Positions 33,467 through 42,414 of a stretch of DNA of 64,000 bases are shown here, piece after piece. The stretch comes from Candidatus Nitrosymbiomonas proteolyticus (GTDB lineage: Bacteria; Armatimonadota; Fimbriimonadia; Fimbriimonadales; Fimbriimonadaceae), in assembly GCA_017347465.1 (NCBI GenBank), contig AP021858.1, positions 2,250,472 through 2,314,471 on the forward strand, in the 5' to 3' direction. Under the pieces are notes generated by a model. It did not search any database and was not told the origin of the DNA. It saw only the letters and a list, made by a program, of their open reading frames with translations. Each line of letters begins with the position of its first letter. Position 1 is the first letter of the stretch. The position numbers and the translations under genes were made by a program.

Positions 33467-34297
33467 ATGAGACGAAGTATTGGAAGGGGACTTAGTCAAC
33501 TGCTTTCAGAGCGTGAGGAAGTTCAGCTCATGCAGGTTCCGCTCGACCAGATACGCGCCAATCCCCGTCAACCGCGAAGCATTTTCGATGACGAGTCGCT
33601 GGCCGAACTCACCGAGTCGGTGCGGCGTGTGGGGGTGTTGCAGCCGATCGTCCTACGCAAGATAGCGGAGGATCAATTCGAAATCGTGGCGGGCGAGCGG
33701 CGGTTTCGAGCGGCCCAGCGGGCAGAATTGGCGGCGATTCCGGCCGTCGTGCGGTCCACGAGTTCGCAGGTCTCTTTTGAGATGGCGCTCGTCGAGAACA
33801 TCCAACGGGAAGACATCTCCCCGATCGACAAGGCGCACGCCTACAGGCGGCTCATGGACGAGTTCGGATTGAGCCAAGAGGAGGTTGCGATCCGCGTGGG
33901 CAAGACCCGCTCCGCGGTCGCCAATACGATTCGGCTTCTGAAATTGCCGCAACGCATTCAAGACGCGCTGATCCTCGGGACGCTTACGGAGGCTCATGGA
34001 AGGGCCTTGCTGTCCTTCGGTGAGCCCGCGGTTCAACTCGCGCTGTTCGAGAGGATCCTCAAGACGGGTATGACTGTGGCCGCGCTGGAAGCCTTGGCGA
34101 AGGAGGCGGCTCCGAAAGGCCGAAAGAGGCGAGAACTGGACGACCCCCATTGGGAGCGGATCGAATCAGGCCTGCGCGAGACGCTCGGTGCGCCCGTTTC
34201 GTTGAGCCGCAAGGGTAAGGGCGGAAGGATCACTATCGAATTCTTCTCCGACGACGAACTGACCAGGATTCTCGACGCCGTGGGGGTGCAGATATGA
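33467..34297 (+). CDS. parB: Chromosome partitioning protein ParB
   Basis: 276 aa. Opens with RRSIGRGLSQLLSE and has the ParB N-domain (IRANPRQPRSIFDDESLAELTESV, IVAGERRFRAAQRA), box II VENIQREDISPIDKAHAY and the HTH (GLSQEEVAIRVGKTRSAVANTIRLLKL). It binds parS and CTP to load SMC and position origins. No parA adjoins, and I saw no copy of the canonical parS 16-mer in the window. It ends with ATGA overlap on a nitrilase gene. Confidence 0.94.
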   Translation: MRRSIGRGLSQLLSEREEVQLMQVPLDQIRANPRQPRSIFDDESLAELTESVRRVGVLQPIVLRKIAEDQFEIVAGERRFRAAQRAELAAIPAVVRSTSSQVSFEMALVENIQREDISPIDKAHAYRRLMDEFGLSQEEVAIRVGKTRSAVANTIRLLKLPQRIQDALILGTLTEAHGRALLSFGEPAVQLALFERILKTGMTVAALEALAKEAAPKGRKRRELDDPHWERIESGLRETLGAPVSLSRKGKGGRITIEFFSDDELTRILDAVGVQI

Positions 34298-35181
34298 CCG
34301 TCGGCGCCGCCAGTTGGAAGGTGCGAAGAATCCAAGACGCCGAGGAGTTCTTCGCCCACTTCGAGCAACTTGCGCGGGACGCCAAGGGGCGCGGCTGCGA
34401 ACTGCTCGTGTTTCCCGAACTCATTGCTTTGGAGTTGCTCGCCCTCGAAGAGACGGTTGCTGAGCGGGATGTCCCGCAGAACCTTGCACCCCATTCGGAG
34501 GCCTGGGAGGACCTCGCCATCCACCTTGCCGACGAACTCGATATGCTGATCGTCGCCGGAAGTTGGTTGGTCGAAGAGGAGTCTGGCTTCTCGAACACAG
34601 CCTTCGTCGCGTACCCTTCGCGAAAGGAGTTTCAGGGAGCCGACGGTACGCTCGTGGCGGGCGACTATCAGACTAAAGTACAGGGGACCGCCTACGAGAG
34701 GGACGTATGGTCTCTCGTTCCGGGCAAGGGCCTGCAACGCCTTTTGGACGGGCGGATCGGGGTGACGATCTGCTACGACGCCGAGTTTCCCGAAGCCGCC
34801 AGAGCGCTTGCGGGGTCGGGCGCTGAAGTGATTTGCGTTCCTTCTTACACCGAAAAACCTCACGGATTCGAGCGGGTGAGGAACTGCTGCCTGGCCCGCG
34901 CAACGGAGAACCAGGTCTTCGTACTTCATTCCGCTCTCGTGGGCGGACTGGGGCGTGAGCCGGTGGTCTCGGCGGCCGGAACGAGCGCGATCATTGCGCC
35001 GAGCTTCGAGCCTTTCCCTTGCCCGGCGATTCTCGACGAAACTCGCCCCGGCGAAGAAGGAATCGCGGTCGCCACGCTCGACTTCGACGCTCTGCGCGAG
35101 TGTCGAGAACGCGGTGCGGTTCGGCCTTGGCAAGACTCCCAAGAGGCGACCTGGCAGCTCCTGGAATCGCCGTGGCGATAG
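34294..35181 (+). CDS. Carbon-nitrogen hydrolase (nitrilase superfamily)
   Basis: 295 aa. The E-K-C triad is readable: FPELIALELL (Glu), DYQTKVQGTAYERD (Lys) and GVTICYDAEFPEAAR (Cys). It should hydrolyse an amide or nitrile; substrate unknown. The ATG overlaps the parB stop, an unusual partnership that may be positional only. It is convergent with pstB, gap 7 bases. Confidence 0.9.
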   Translation: MTVGAASWKVRRIQDAEEFFAHFEQLARDAKGRGCELLVFPELIALELLALEETVAERDVPQNLAPHSEAWEDLAIHLADELDMLIVAGSWLVEEESGFSNTAFVAYPSRKEFQGADGTLVAGDYQTKVQGTAYERDVWSLVPGKGLQRLLDGRIGVTICYDAEFPEAARALAGSGAEVICVPSYTEKPHGFERVRNCCLARATENQVFVLHSALVGGLGREPVVSAAGTSAIIAPSFEPFPCPAILDETRPGEEGIAVATLDFDALRECRERGAVRPWQDSQEATWQLLESPWR

Positions 35182-35188
35182 TCGCCGT

Positions 35189-35989
35189 TTATCCGAAGAT
35201 TCCAGCCACGTAGTCCCGCATCTCTGCTGTCCTAGGGTTTCCGAAGACCTCGCCTGCGGCGCCCCTTTCGACGAGCCTCCCGTCGAGGAACATCACCACT
35301 TCGTCGCTTACTCGTCGAGCTTGTTGAAGGTTATGCGTAACCATCACGATCGTATGGGAATGGACAAGCCTCTGAATCAACTGCTCGACCACGGCAGAGC
35401 TGGCTGGGTCGAGGGCGCTGCAGGGTTCGTCCATGAGCAGGATCTTGGGGCGCACCGCAAGCGAGCGCGCGATGCACAGGCGCTGTTGTTGCCCCCCAGA
35501 AAGTTCAAGGGCGCTCTTTCTCCGCCAAACGTCTTTGACCTCGTGCCACAGTCCGGCTTCTTCGAGCGCGGCCTGAGCGAACTCTTCCAACTTCGCGCGC
35601 TTCATTCCGTAGTGGAGCCGAAGGGCAATCGCCACGTTCTCGAAAATCGTCATCGGGAAAGGGTTGGGACGCTGAAACACCATGCCAACCCTCCGCCTCA
35701 ACTTCAAGAGGTCGACTCCGCGGGCGTAGGCGTCGATTCCATCCACGATTACCGATCCTTGAACCCTTGCAGTGGGAATCAGGTCGTTCATTCGGTTAAG
35801 GCAACGAAGGAAGCTACTCTTACCGCAGCCGCTCGGGCCGATAAGGGAGGTCACCCTGTAACCTGGAACCTTCAAGGAGATGTCCCGCAAAGCTTGGTGA
35901 TCGCGATAGAAAAGGTTCAATCCTTCAACGGAAATCGCGCCAGTGCTCTCCTGGTCTTCTGAGGCCACAACGGCGGGCGAGGCTACCAT
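35189..35989 (-). CDS. pstB: Phosphate ABC transporter ATP-binding protein PstB
   Basis: 266 aa from the ATG at 35989, which overlaps the pstA stop. Walker A IGPSGCGKSSFLRCLNRMNDL (PstB hallmark RxLNRMND), VGMVFQRPNPFPMTIFENVA, signature LSGGQQQRLCIARSLA and Walker B ILLMDEPCSALDP are intact. It energises phosphate import through PstC/PstA. Last gene of the operon; phoU, often next, is absent. Confidence 0.96.
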   Translation of the reverse strand: MVASPAVVASEDQESTGAISVEGLNLFYRDHQALRDISLKVPGYRVTSLIGPSGCGKSSFLRCLNRMNDLIPTARVQGSVIVDGIDAYARGVDLLKLRRRVGMVFQRPNPFPMTIFENVAIALRLHYGMKRAKLEEFAQAALEEAGLWHEVKDVWRRKSALELSGGQQQRLCIARSLAVRPKILLMDEPCSALDPASSAVVEQLIQRLVHSHTIVMVTHNLQQARRVSDEVVMFLDGRLVERGAAGEVFGNPRTAEMRDYVAGIFG

Positions 35990-36891
35990 TGCCGTTTGCC
36001 CCGCGTACGAGACCGCACGGTGATCGCCACCAGGTTGACAAGAAGTACCAGCGCCATAAGTACGAAGCATGTTCCCCATATGATCTTCTCCGGAATCACG
36101 CCGCCCTGCCGGTAACCTTCTGCGAGGTGATACGGCAAATTGGCGACAGGTCTCTTGAGAGTCTCCCAAGAGAGCGTCAGTTTCTCAGTCGAGTAGTAGA
36201 GGCCGGCCGTGAGCAGGATGGGCGGAGCCTCGCCCGCAGCACGACCCGCAGCCAGCACAAGGCCAGTTAGAATGCCCGGCAGGGCGCCAGGAAGCAGTAT
36301 TTTTCGTATCACCTGCCAACGAGAGAGCCCTAGGCCAACCCCAGCCTCAGCAAATGAGTGGGGGACAGAGCGGATCGCTTGCTCGGTGGTGAGCGCTACT
36401 ACGGGAACCGACATGATCGCGAGAGTGAGCCACCCGGCGATGAGACTGAATCCAATTCCCATCTTCAGGACAAAGATCGCGAGGCCGAACAGCCCGAATA
36501 CAATCGAAGGCGTCCCAGCAAGGGTCATCACGAGAACCCGGACGGCCTGGCCAATGCGGTTCTCTTTGACGTATTCCGCCAACCAAATACCGGAAGCGAT
36601 GCCTAAGACGGGTGCAAGAACGAGGGTGCCGAGAAGCAAGAGGATCGACCCGCGAATCATAGGCCAAATGCCACCAGCGGACATTCCGTCTACGGGAGGT
36701 TCACTGAGAAACGCCCAATCGATGGCAGGAAGCCCCTTGGCCACCACGATCCCGATGACGCCCGAAGCCACTGCAACGGCAAGCCCGATCGCCCCGTACG
36801 CCAAGATCCCAAGGAGCAGGCCCCTCGACTTTCGAGTCGGAGTGCGTCGTTGCGCGAGCCTTTCGAGCTGAGAGGCGGTTAGCTCCACCAT
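35983..36891 (-). CDS. pstA: Phosphate ABC transporter permease PstA
   Basis: 302 aa from the ATG at 36891, overlapping pstC by 13 bases; a longer open frame upstream lies inside pstC. About six membrane helices, first LLLGILAYGAIGLAVAVASG. The permease EAA-type loop (SFAEAGVGLGLSRWQVIRKILLPGALPGILTG) and AAGEAPPILLTAG are typical of PstA. It forms the inner-membrane channel with PstC. Confidence 0.94.
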   Translation of the reverse strand: MVELTASQLERLAQRRTPTRKSRGLLLGILAYGAIGLAVAVASGVIGIVVAKGLPAIDWAFLSEPPVDGMSAGGIWPMIRGSILLLLGTLVLAPVLGIASGIWLAEYVKENRIGQAVRVLVMTLAGTPSIVFGLFGLAIFVLKMGIGFSLIAGWLTLAIMSVPVVALTTEQAIRSVPHSFAEAGVGLGLSRWQVIRKILLPGALPGILTGLVLAAGRAAGEAPPILLTAGLYYSTEKLTLSWETLKRPVANLPYHLAEGYRQGGVIPEKIIWGTCFVLMALVLLVNLVAITVRSRTRGKRQW

Positions 36892-38352
36892 GCCTTCCTC
36901 CGAATCAGCGAATATCCGACAACGTTCAAGAGCATGGTGAGGGCGAACAGGAGCACCCCTATCAGGAACAGATATCCGTACTGGTCGCCTTCGAAATCCA
37001 CGTTCGCCATCTCGATCGCGATGGTGTCGGGGATGCCTCTCGCCGGCCCTACCAGGGAACTGGCAGCGCTCGAAACGTTGTCCAGCCGGGGCCAAGTGGC
37101 AGTTCCTCCGCTGAGGATCCAGAGGATCATGGTCTCTCCCACGGCTCGCGAGAACCCAAGAAGGACCGCTGCCACGATTCCCACCTTCGCCGCAGGCAGC
37201 AGCACCTTTCGGATCACTTCTGAGCGTTCCAGGCCCAACGCAAACCCGCCTTCCTTGAGCGAGCGTGGCACGGCGCCCAGAGCATCCTCCGCCACAGTAA
37301 CAACCGTCGGGAGAATCAAGACCCCGAGAACGAGCCCACAGGTCAAAAGGTTGCGGCCTGACTCCATGCGCAGTGCCGATCCAACGAGCGACATGAGCCA
37401 GGGCGCGAGCATCATGAGTCCCAAGTATGCGAGCACGACGGTGGGCACGCTCGACAACAGTTCCACGGTGGACTTGAGCAAATGCCGGAGTCGCTTCGAG
37501 GCAAATTCGCTCACGAATACGGCGCAAAGCACCCCTATCGGCACGGCTACCCCCAGTGCGATGAGAGTCATTGTCGCAGTTCCGAACAGGAGAGGAAGGA
37601 TTCCGAACCTAGCGTACGCGCCTGTCGGAGACCAATGCGTCGAGTTGAGCTGACCCAATACAGCGCTAACCTGAGATGTTCCTTTTGGCCTCAGCGCCTG
37701 CACCTCCAAGACATAGCCGTCCACCCTCTCAGAGTCCGAATGGGCAATCCATGTAGGAATCCTAATGCTCCCCGACGGCTGCTTCTTCAGGTCCACTTCG
37801 AACGGTTCGAGTTCGATGCCAGTAGGCACTCGCGCCAAACGTAGGCGGAGGTCGTACGGGCAATCGTTCGGGAGGAAGCCTGCGTCGGGTTCCCACCGAA
37901 CGCGCATCTCCTTTCCAGTGTGTTCCGGAGTTGCAAAGACATAGAGTCGAATGGAATGGCCCGATCCGATTTCGGAAGGGCGTCTCCAATCGTCGCGCCG
38001 GGCTTCGTTAGCCTGGAGATTGCTTTCAGGAAGCGTGCAGGTGGCTGCCGTTGCAACCCCTGAAAGCTCCTCCAAGGTTGGCGCGAAGACGTCGAGCTCC
38101 ATTTCATCCAGGCCCTCGCCTCCGTCGGGGTGCGCTCCCACGAAGCTTGCATTGGGGCTGAATGCTACGCTTTCGCCAGCTTCGGCACCCAGCGATTCAG
38201 CTACGATGCGATAGCCCAAACGGAAACTCCGCGTTGAACGCGTAACGTGATTCCAGAGCCAAAAAGAGGAAGACAAGGCAAACTGTACAAGCTACGATCA
38301 GGCCACAAACGATGACCGTGCGCTCGATCAGCCACTCCTTGAACTTCCTCAT
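36879..38352 (-). CDS. pstC: Phosphate ABC transporter permease PstC, apparent single-base frameshift
   Basis: Two frames join to make one PstC. From the ATG at 38352, 51 codons encode MRKFKEWLIERTVIVCGL and a clear first helix (VIVCGLIVACTVCLVFLFLA), ending at TGA 38197-38199. The remaining protein continues in the next frame from within 38199-38276 to 36879: a ~170-residue extracytoplasmic insert, then five helices with the EAA loop (SLKEGGFALGLERSEVIRKVLLPAAKVGI) and SRAVGETMILWI. A one-base change in the GGG at 38215-38217 would fuse them (AEFPFG to YRIVAES). It is a sequencing error, a real mutation, or (less likely) programmed frameshifting. The large periplasmic insert is unusual. Confidence 0.85.
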
Positions 38353-38361
38353 GGCAGGGGA

Positions 38362-38392
38362 AAGGGGGATCGTCTTGCCGAGATTCCCCCTT
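38362..38392 (-). other. Hairpin between pstS and pstC
   Basis: AAGGGGGAT and ATTCCCCCTT form a strong stem with a 12-base loop in the 49-base pstS-pstC gap. Such hairpins often protect the upstream message and lower downstream expression, giving more PstS than permease. Confidence 0.6.
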
Positions 38393-38401
38393 GATCCGTT
38401 C

Positions 38402-39235
38402 TTACTTCAGCGAGTAGTATCCGACCAGCTCAACGACCTGCTGTCCCTGTGGCGACAAGGCGTAGTCGATGAAGGTCTTCGTATCGCCCCCTGGTTTGCC
38501 GTTCGTGTAGTAGTAAAGATAACGCCAGATCGGGTACTTCTTTCCCCGGACGTTTTCCTCGGTGGGTTCGATCGGAGCGACGCCATCTTTCGGGGCTACC
38601 GGGATGATTTTGATTCCAGGGCGGTTCTTGAAATACGCCACTCCGCCATAGGCGATCCCGCCGGCGGTCCGGCCCACTTCTCGAGCCTCTTCGCTCGTCG
38701 AAGGCATGAACCTTACGTTCGGGCCCCAGTTTTGATTCTTGAGAACGTTTTGCTGGAAGAACCCATACGTTCCGGAGTTGCTGTCGCGGCTGAACACCGT
38801 GATCGGAGAGTTCGATCCTCCGACCTGGCTCCAGTTAGTGATCTGGCCGATGTAGATTCGGCGCAACTGGTCCATCGTGAGGGATCTGACGCTGTTGCTT
38901 GCGTTCACGCATATCGCAAGCCCGTCGAGCGCGACCGGGATTTCGTTCACGATTGAGCCGCGGCTTCGGGCGCTCCGCTTTTCGCTTTCCTTCATGGGCC
39001 GAGACGCGGCGCAGATGTTCGTCACGCCATTGATGAACGCCTTGATGCCGATGCTCGAGCCGCCTCCCGTGACCGCGATGGCGATGTTGGGGTGCGTCTT
39101 GCCGAATTCCTCGGCCCATCGCTGGTTCAGGATGAGGAGCGTGTCCGATCCCTTGATACTTACGGTGCCCAGAGCAGGGGACGCAACCCCTCCGCCTCCG
39201 ATCGCCAAGACGCAACTAAGTGTGCTAATGATCAT
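38402..39235 (-). CDS. pstS: Phosphate-binding protein PstS
   Basis: 277 aa with signal peptide (IISTLSCVLAIGGGGVASPALG). The phosphate-site motifs are present: VSIKGSDTLLILNQRWAEEF, VTGGGSSIGIKAFINGVTNI, ASRPMKESE, VFSRDSNSGTYGFFQ and GIAYGGVAYF. It binds periplasmic phosphate and delivers it to PstCA. It lies between the porin gene (42-base gap) and pstC. Confidence 0.95.
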   Translation of the reverse strand: MIISTLSCVLAIGGGGVASPALGTVSIKGSDTLLILNQRWAEEFGKTHPNIAIAVTGGGSSIGIKAFINGVTNICAASRPMKESEKRSARSRGSIVNEIPVALDGLAICVNASNSVRSLTMDQLRRIYIGQITNWSQVGGSNSPITVFSRDSNSGTYGFFQQNVLKNQNWGPNVRFMPSTSEEAREVGRTAGGIAYGGVAYFKNRPGIKIIPVAPKDGVAPIEPTEENVRGKKYPIWRYLYYYTNGKPGGDTKTFIDYALSPQGQQVVELVGYYSLK

Positions 39236-39277
39236 TTGTCCAAGTTCTCCTTATTGAGATGCTGTCATGCCCTTGAG

Positions 39278-40792
39278 CTACAGCTTGAGCTGCACTCTCA
39301 GAGTCGTCACGTTGTTCTTCCTATCGAAACCTTGCTCTTTCGAAACCTCGTGGGCGAACACCAGTTTCGCTCCCGGATTCAGATAGTGGATGTACGACAG
39401 ACCGTATCCTGTTACGTTGTCGTTGACCTTGTATCCAGGGTCGAAGAACTCATAGCGAAACGCCAGAGTGTTTCGATAGTTCAAGTTGTAAGAAGCGATG
39501 ATGTGGTAGCCCTTGACGTTCGACTGGGCAAGGGAGACGGGAACGCTGGATGAGATCGTCGGCACCCGGTCCTTGCCAAACATCGCCTCGGCACGAAGGG
39601 TCAGCTTGGGATCGAGGAAACCAACTACGACACCGTCGATGAAGATGTATTGACGATCCGCCTTGCTCGCTGCCGGAACGATCGTGTTCTTGACTTCACC
39701 TGGATCGACAATCTTGTCTCCGTTGAGGTCGGTCCATGAGGTGATCGTGCTGGCAGGAGTGCCCGGACGCTCCCCAACGAACCCGCTAATGCCAACTTCG
39801 TAGGTTTCCGATGAGTGGCGCAAGCCCGCGGACATCGCCATGGTAGTTCCCATGGGGTTCCGGTAGCTGGCAAGGGCAGTTTGCTGGGGATCGGCTACTG
39901 TGAGCGCGTTCCATACGCCGAGGGTAGCCCACGTACCTCCCCCAATTCCGTGGGTCAAGTATGCTCCCCTTCCCCGCTCGCCAGCGAACATCGTTCGGTT
40001 ATAAAGCGCCCTTTCCGGAAACTCCCGCTCGCTGGAAGACCTCTCAAGTTCGTAACCAAGCGGCAAGGCGATTTGTCCGGCCTGCACGCTCGTTCCAACT
40101 TCGACATCCGACTTGATGATGTCGTACTTCAGGATCGCGTCCTTCAACTCCGCTGAGGTTCGGGTCGAACCTGACGACACGTCGAACGACAGTTTCATGG
40201 AAGTCTTGCTGTCGATCTTGTTGGTGGTCCCCATACGGAATCGGCGCATAGCGAACCCATCTGGGTTCGTGCGATTGCTTCCCCCTAAGGAGTTCGGCCC
40301 CTCCTGCGTGTCGGTGAATTGAAATTGGACGTAATTGCTCCACTTTCCGCGCTTGAGATCTTCAATGTCGTAAGCCATGATCGGCAGCGCTTCGTTCTGG
40401 CCCTCGATCCACCCCAAGATTCCTTCGATTTCTCGCTGAATCTGCTGCATCATGTCGCGGATCTCCTGCAACTGCTGCACCATCTCCTTCATCAGCGCCA
40501 GAGCTTCTTCGCTTGCGGTGAGCTTCCCGCTCGACGCCAATTCGCCGATCGCCTTGGTGGCCTCCGCGGCCCTCTTCTCCAGTGCTTCCAAGAACTTCGT
40601 TCGTTCTTGCAGTTGCTGGCTGGCCCATTGCACTTGCCCGGGATCGCGCTCCTTTTGCTGCTTCTTTGCGGGCGGCAACAGAATGATCGTGCCCTTCTCC
40701 TTCTGACCGGAGTCTTGGGCGTGGGCTCCTACGATTAGGAGACCTGCGGCTGCTACTGCCGCAATCTCCCTAAGGGTTCGACTTCTATTCAA
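39278..40792 (-). CDS. Outer-membrane porin, OprP/phosphate-selective type
   Basis: 504 aa from a TTG preceded by GGGAGGAAGG. A signal peptide (AAVAAAGLLIVGAHA) is followed by a periplasmic coiled coil (about 60-130: LQERTKFLEALEKRAAEATK, EMVQQLQEIRDMMQQIQREI), then a beta-barrel from WSNYVQFQFTDTQ to the C-terminal LRVQLKL strand. The alternating strand pattern and the position at the head of the pst operon support an OprO/OprP-like phosphate porin. It is also direct evidence for an outer membrane. The coiled coil may reach the cell wall. Confidence 0.85.
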   Translation of the reverse strand: MNRSRTLREIAAVAAAGLLIVGAHAQDSGQKEKGTIILLPPAKKQQKERDPGQVQWASQQLQERTKFLEALEKRAAEATKAIGELASSGKLTASEEALALMKEMVQQLQEIRDMMQQIQREIEGILGWIEGQNEALPIMAYDIEDLKRGKWSNYVQFQFTDTQEGPNSLGGSNRTNPDGFAMRRFRMGTTNKIDSKTSMKLSFDVSSGSTRTSAELKDAILKYDIIKSDVEVGTSVQAGQIALPLGYELERSSSEREFPERALYNRTMFAGERGRGAYLTHGIGGGTWATLGVWNALTVADPQQTALASYRNPMGTTMAMSAGLRHSSETYEVGISGFVGERPGTPASTITSWTDLNGDKIVDPGEVKNTIVPAASKADRQYIFIDGVVVGFLDPKLTLRAEAMFGKDRVPTISSSVPVSLAQSNVKGYHIIASYNLNYRNTLAFRYEFFDPGYKVNDNVTGYGLSYIHYLNPGAKLVFAHEVSKEQGFDRKNNVTTLRVQLKL

Positions 40793-40803
40793 CCTTCCTC
40801 CCT

Positions 40804-40823
40804 ATTGCCGACATTCCGGCAAT
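40804..40823 (-). other. 5'-leader inverted repeat before the porin gene
   Basis: ATTGCCG and CGGCAAT are a perfect 7-base inverted repeat with a 6-base spacer, immediately upstream of the AGGGAGG ribosome-binding site. It could modulate translation start; alternatively it is an operator. Confidence 0.45.
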
Positions 40824-40874
40824 GCCCAACCAGGTGGGTCAGGACGGATGGTGATAGAGCCTTGCTAAAGGGCG

Positions 40875-40902
40875 ATTAACTTCCCATTAACTCGTCATTA
40901 AG
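40875..40902 (-). promoter_or_regulatory. Candidate Pho box: three ATTAA repeats at 11-base spacing
   Basis: ATTAAC, ATTAAC and ATTAAG begin at 40875, 40886 and 40897, exactly 11 bases apart. In the porin direction this reads TTAATG-N5-TTAATG-N5-TTAATC, the direct-repeat design of PhoB/PhoP sites. It lies 83-110 bases upstream of the porin start codon. The next gene (RidA) points the same way and ends at 40923. Confidence 0.7.
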
Positions 40903-40922
40903 AATTGCGTGGCGAACTCGTG

Positions 40923-41330
40923 CTAAGGAACAGCACCCGACCCCACAATGGCTTCGGCCTCGATCTCGAGCCGCCATTGCTCTTCGAGCAACTTCGCGAC
41001 CACGATCAGCGTCGAGGCGGGCTGGATGGCGCCGAACGCTTCGGCATGGGCCTGGCAAACTGCCGGGTAATCGAGCCGATCCACGATGTAAATGCGCGTT
41101 CTCACCACGTCTTCAAGCCGCGCTCCCAGGCCTTCGAGGGCTTGGCGAATGATCTCGATGCACCTGAGGGCTTGGCCATAAGGGTCTCCGGGGCAAGCGA
41201 CGCGGCCATCCTCCCCGATCGGGGCGCTGCCGCTCACGTACACCATGTCGTTCACGCGAACGGCCCTCGCAAAGCCGACGACCGCCTCATAAGGAGACGG
41301 GCCGTGATACAACCTGCGCTCGTAGCCCAT
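40923..41330 (-). CDS. RidA-family (YjgF/YER057c/UK114) protein
   Basis: 135 aa. Shows VGFARAVRVNDMVYVSGSAP near the start, then QALRCIEIIRQALEGLGARLEDVVRTRIYI with the catalytic-type Arg, and a C-terminal ALIEIEA-like stretch (RLEIEAEAIV). RidA proteins hydrolyse reactive enamine/imine intermediates; this divergent member may belong to another Rid subgroup. Confidence 0.88.
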   Translation of the reverse strand: MGYERRLYHGPSPYEAVVGFARAVRVNDMVYVSGSAPIGEDGRVACPGDPYGQALRCIEIIRQALEGLGARLEDVVRTRIYIVDRLDYPAVCQAHAEAFGAIQPASTLIVVAKLLEEQWRLEIEAEAIVGSGAVP

Positions 41331-41373
41331 ACGGAAGAATTCTGCGACGGCGGCGTGCCTTCCTTCGTGGTTT

Positions 41374-42300
41374 CTACGGCTCCGCCCGGCGCGCCAAGTC
41401 CCAATGCCGGACCACCCCGTCGTCGGAGCCCGTCACGACCGCGCCGGTCCAAGGCTCGAACTGAGCCGACAGAATCCTCGCTCCGGGAACGAACAGAAGC
41501 GCTTCGATTTCACCGTTCACCGACCGGACGGTGACCCCTTTCGACTCCCCAGTAACCACGCGACCGCCGTCTGCCGACACAGCAAGGATCGGGAGCGAAG
41601 GGCCAACGGGAAACGCGGCGATCGGCGAAAGATCGGCGAGACTCCACGCCGATACCGATCGCAACGTGCGAATGAATGCAGTGTTGGACGCTGGCGAGAC
41701 CGCAAGGGCAGTGACCACCTCGTCGGGTTCGAAGCCCGCGATCCGAACCCGCAAGTCGATGTCCCACACGCCAACCGTTCGGCCGTCCGTCCCCAAGAAC
41801 TGCCTGCCACCTGGCAACATGACGAACCGAAGCGGGGCGTCGTTTTCGTAAGCCAGCGACCTCACTTTGCCTTCTGGGTCGATCCATTGCAAGTGCCCCG
41901 AGTCGTAGGAGGCGAGGAGACTGCCTTCCGAGGTAAGGCCGAGCGCGAACGGACTGGAACGGATAAACCCCCATACACGCGGACCGCTCGCTCGCCAAAC
42001 GACCGAGAGGCTCGAAAGATCGACGCAGCAAACGTGCCGCCCCACGGCGCAGAACGCATGGGTCCCCTCGGGGTGGAGCACGATGCTCCGCACCCGTCCG
42101 TTGAGCGAGGGAAGGTCATACCATCGTAACAGATCGACCTTGCCTTCCGGTTGCGACTCGCCGAACACCCTCACCCGGAGGGCGAGGTCCCCGGCGATCC
42201 ACCGCTTTCGAGGCGCGTCTGGCTCCAGCAGCCGGACCCCTGCGCCGTTCCGGCTCGATAGAACGGTCGGGTGAAGCTGGTCACGGGTTGATCGGGACAT
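41374..42300 (-). CDS. WD40-like beta-propeller protein
   Basis: 308 aa, no signal peptide or membrane helix. Repeats with the pattern (A)LHPEGTHAFCAV, VAVSPASNTAFIRTL, LAVSADGGRVVTGESKG and FEPWTGAVVTGSDDGVVRHWDL indicate a six- or seven-bladed propeller with GH/WD-type signatures only at the last blade. It is probably a cytoplasmic scaffold. It is separated from RidA by 43 bases. Confidence 0.78.
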   Translation of the reverse strand: MSRSTRDQLHPTVLSSRNGAGVRLLEPDAPRKRWIAGDLALRVRVFGESQPEGKVDLLRWYDLPSLNGRVRSIVLHPEGTHAFCAVGRHVCCVDLSSLSVVWRASGPRVWGFIRSSPFALGLTSEGSLLASYDSGHLQWIDPEGKVRSLAYENDAPLRFVMLPGGRQFLGTDGRTVGVWDIDLRVRIAGFEPDEVVTALAVSPASNTAFIRTLRSVSAWSLADLSPIAAFPVGPSLPILAVSADGGRVVTGESKGVTVRSVNGEIEALLFVPGARILSAQFEPWTGAVVTGSDDGVVRHWDLARRAEP

Positions 42301-42414
42301 CGTGATTGCCTTCCAGACGCGATGCTCTGCGCCGCGCCTACAACATCCTACGTCGCAAGAGCGCTCGACGATACATCAAAAGCGGAGGGTTAGCTCGCGC
42401 GGTCCTGGAAACGC

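Noticed and set aside
33300-34300. parS site near parB
   Set aside because: No 16-base palindrome of the TGTTTCACGTGAAACA type was seen here or elsewhere in the window.
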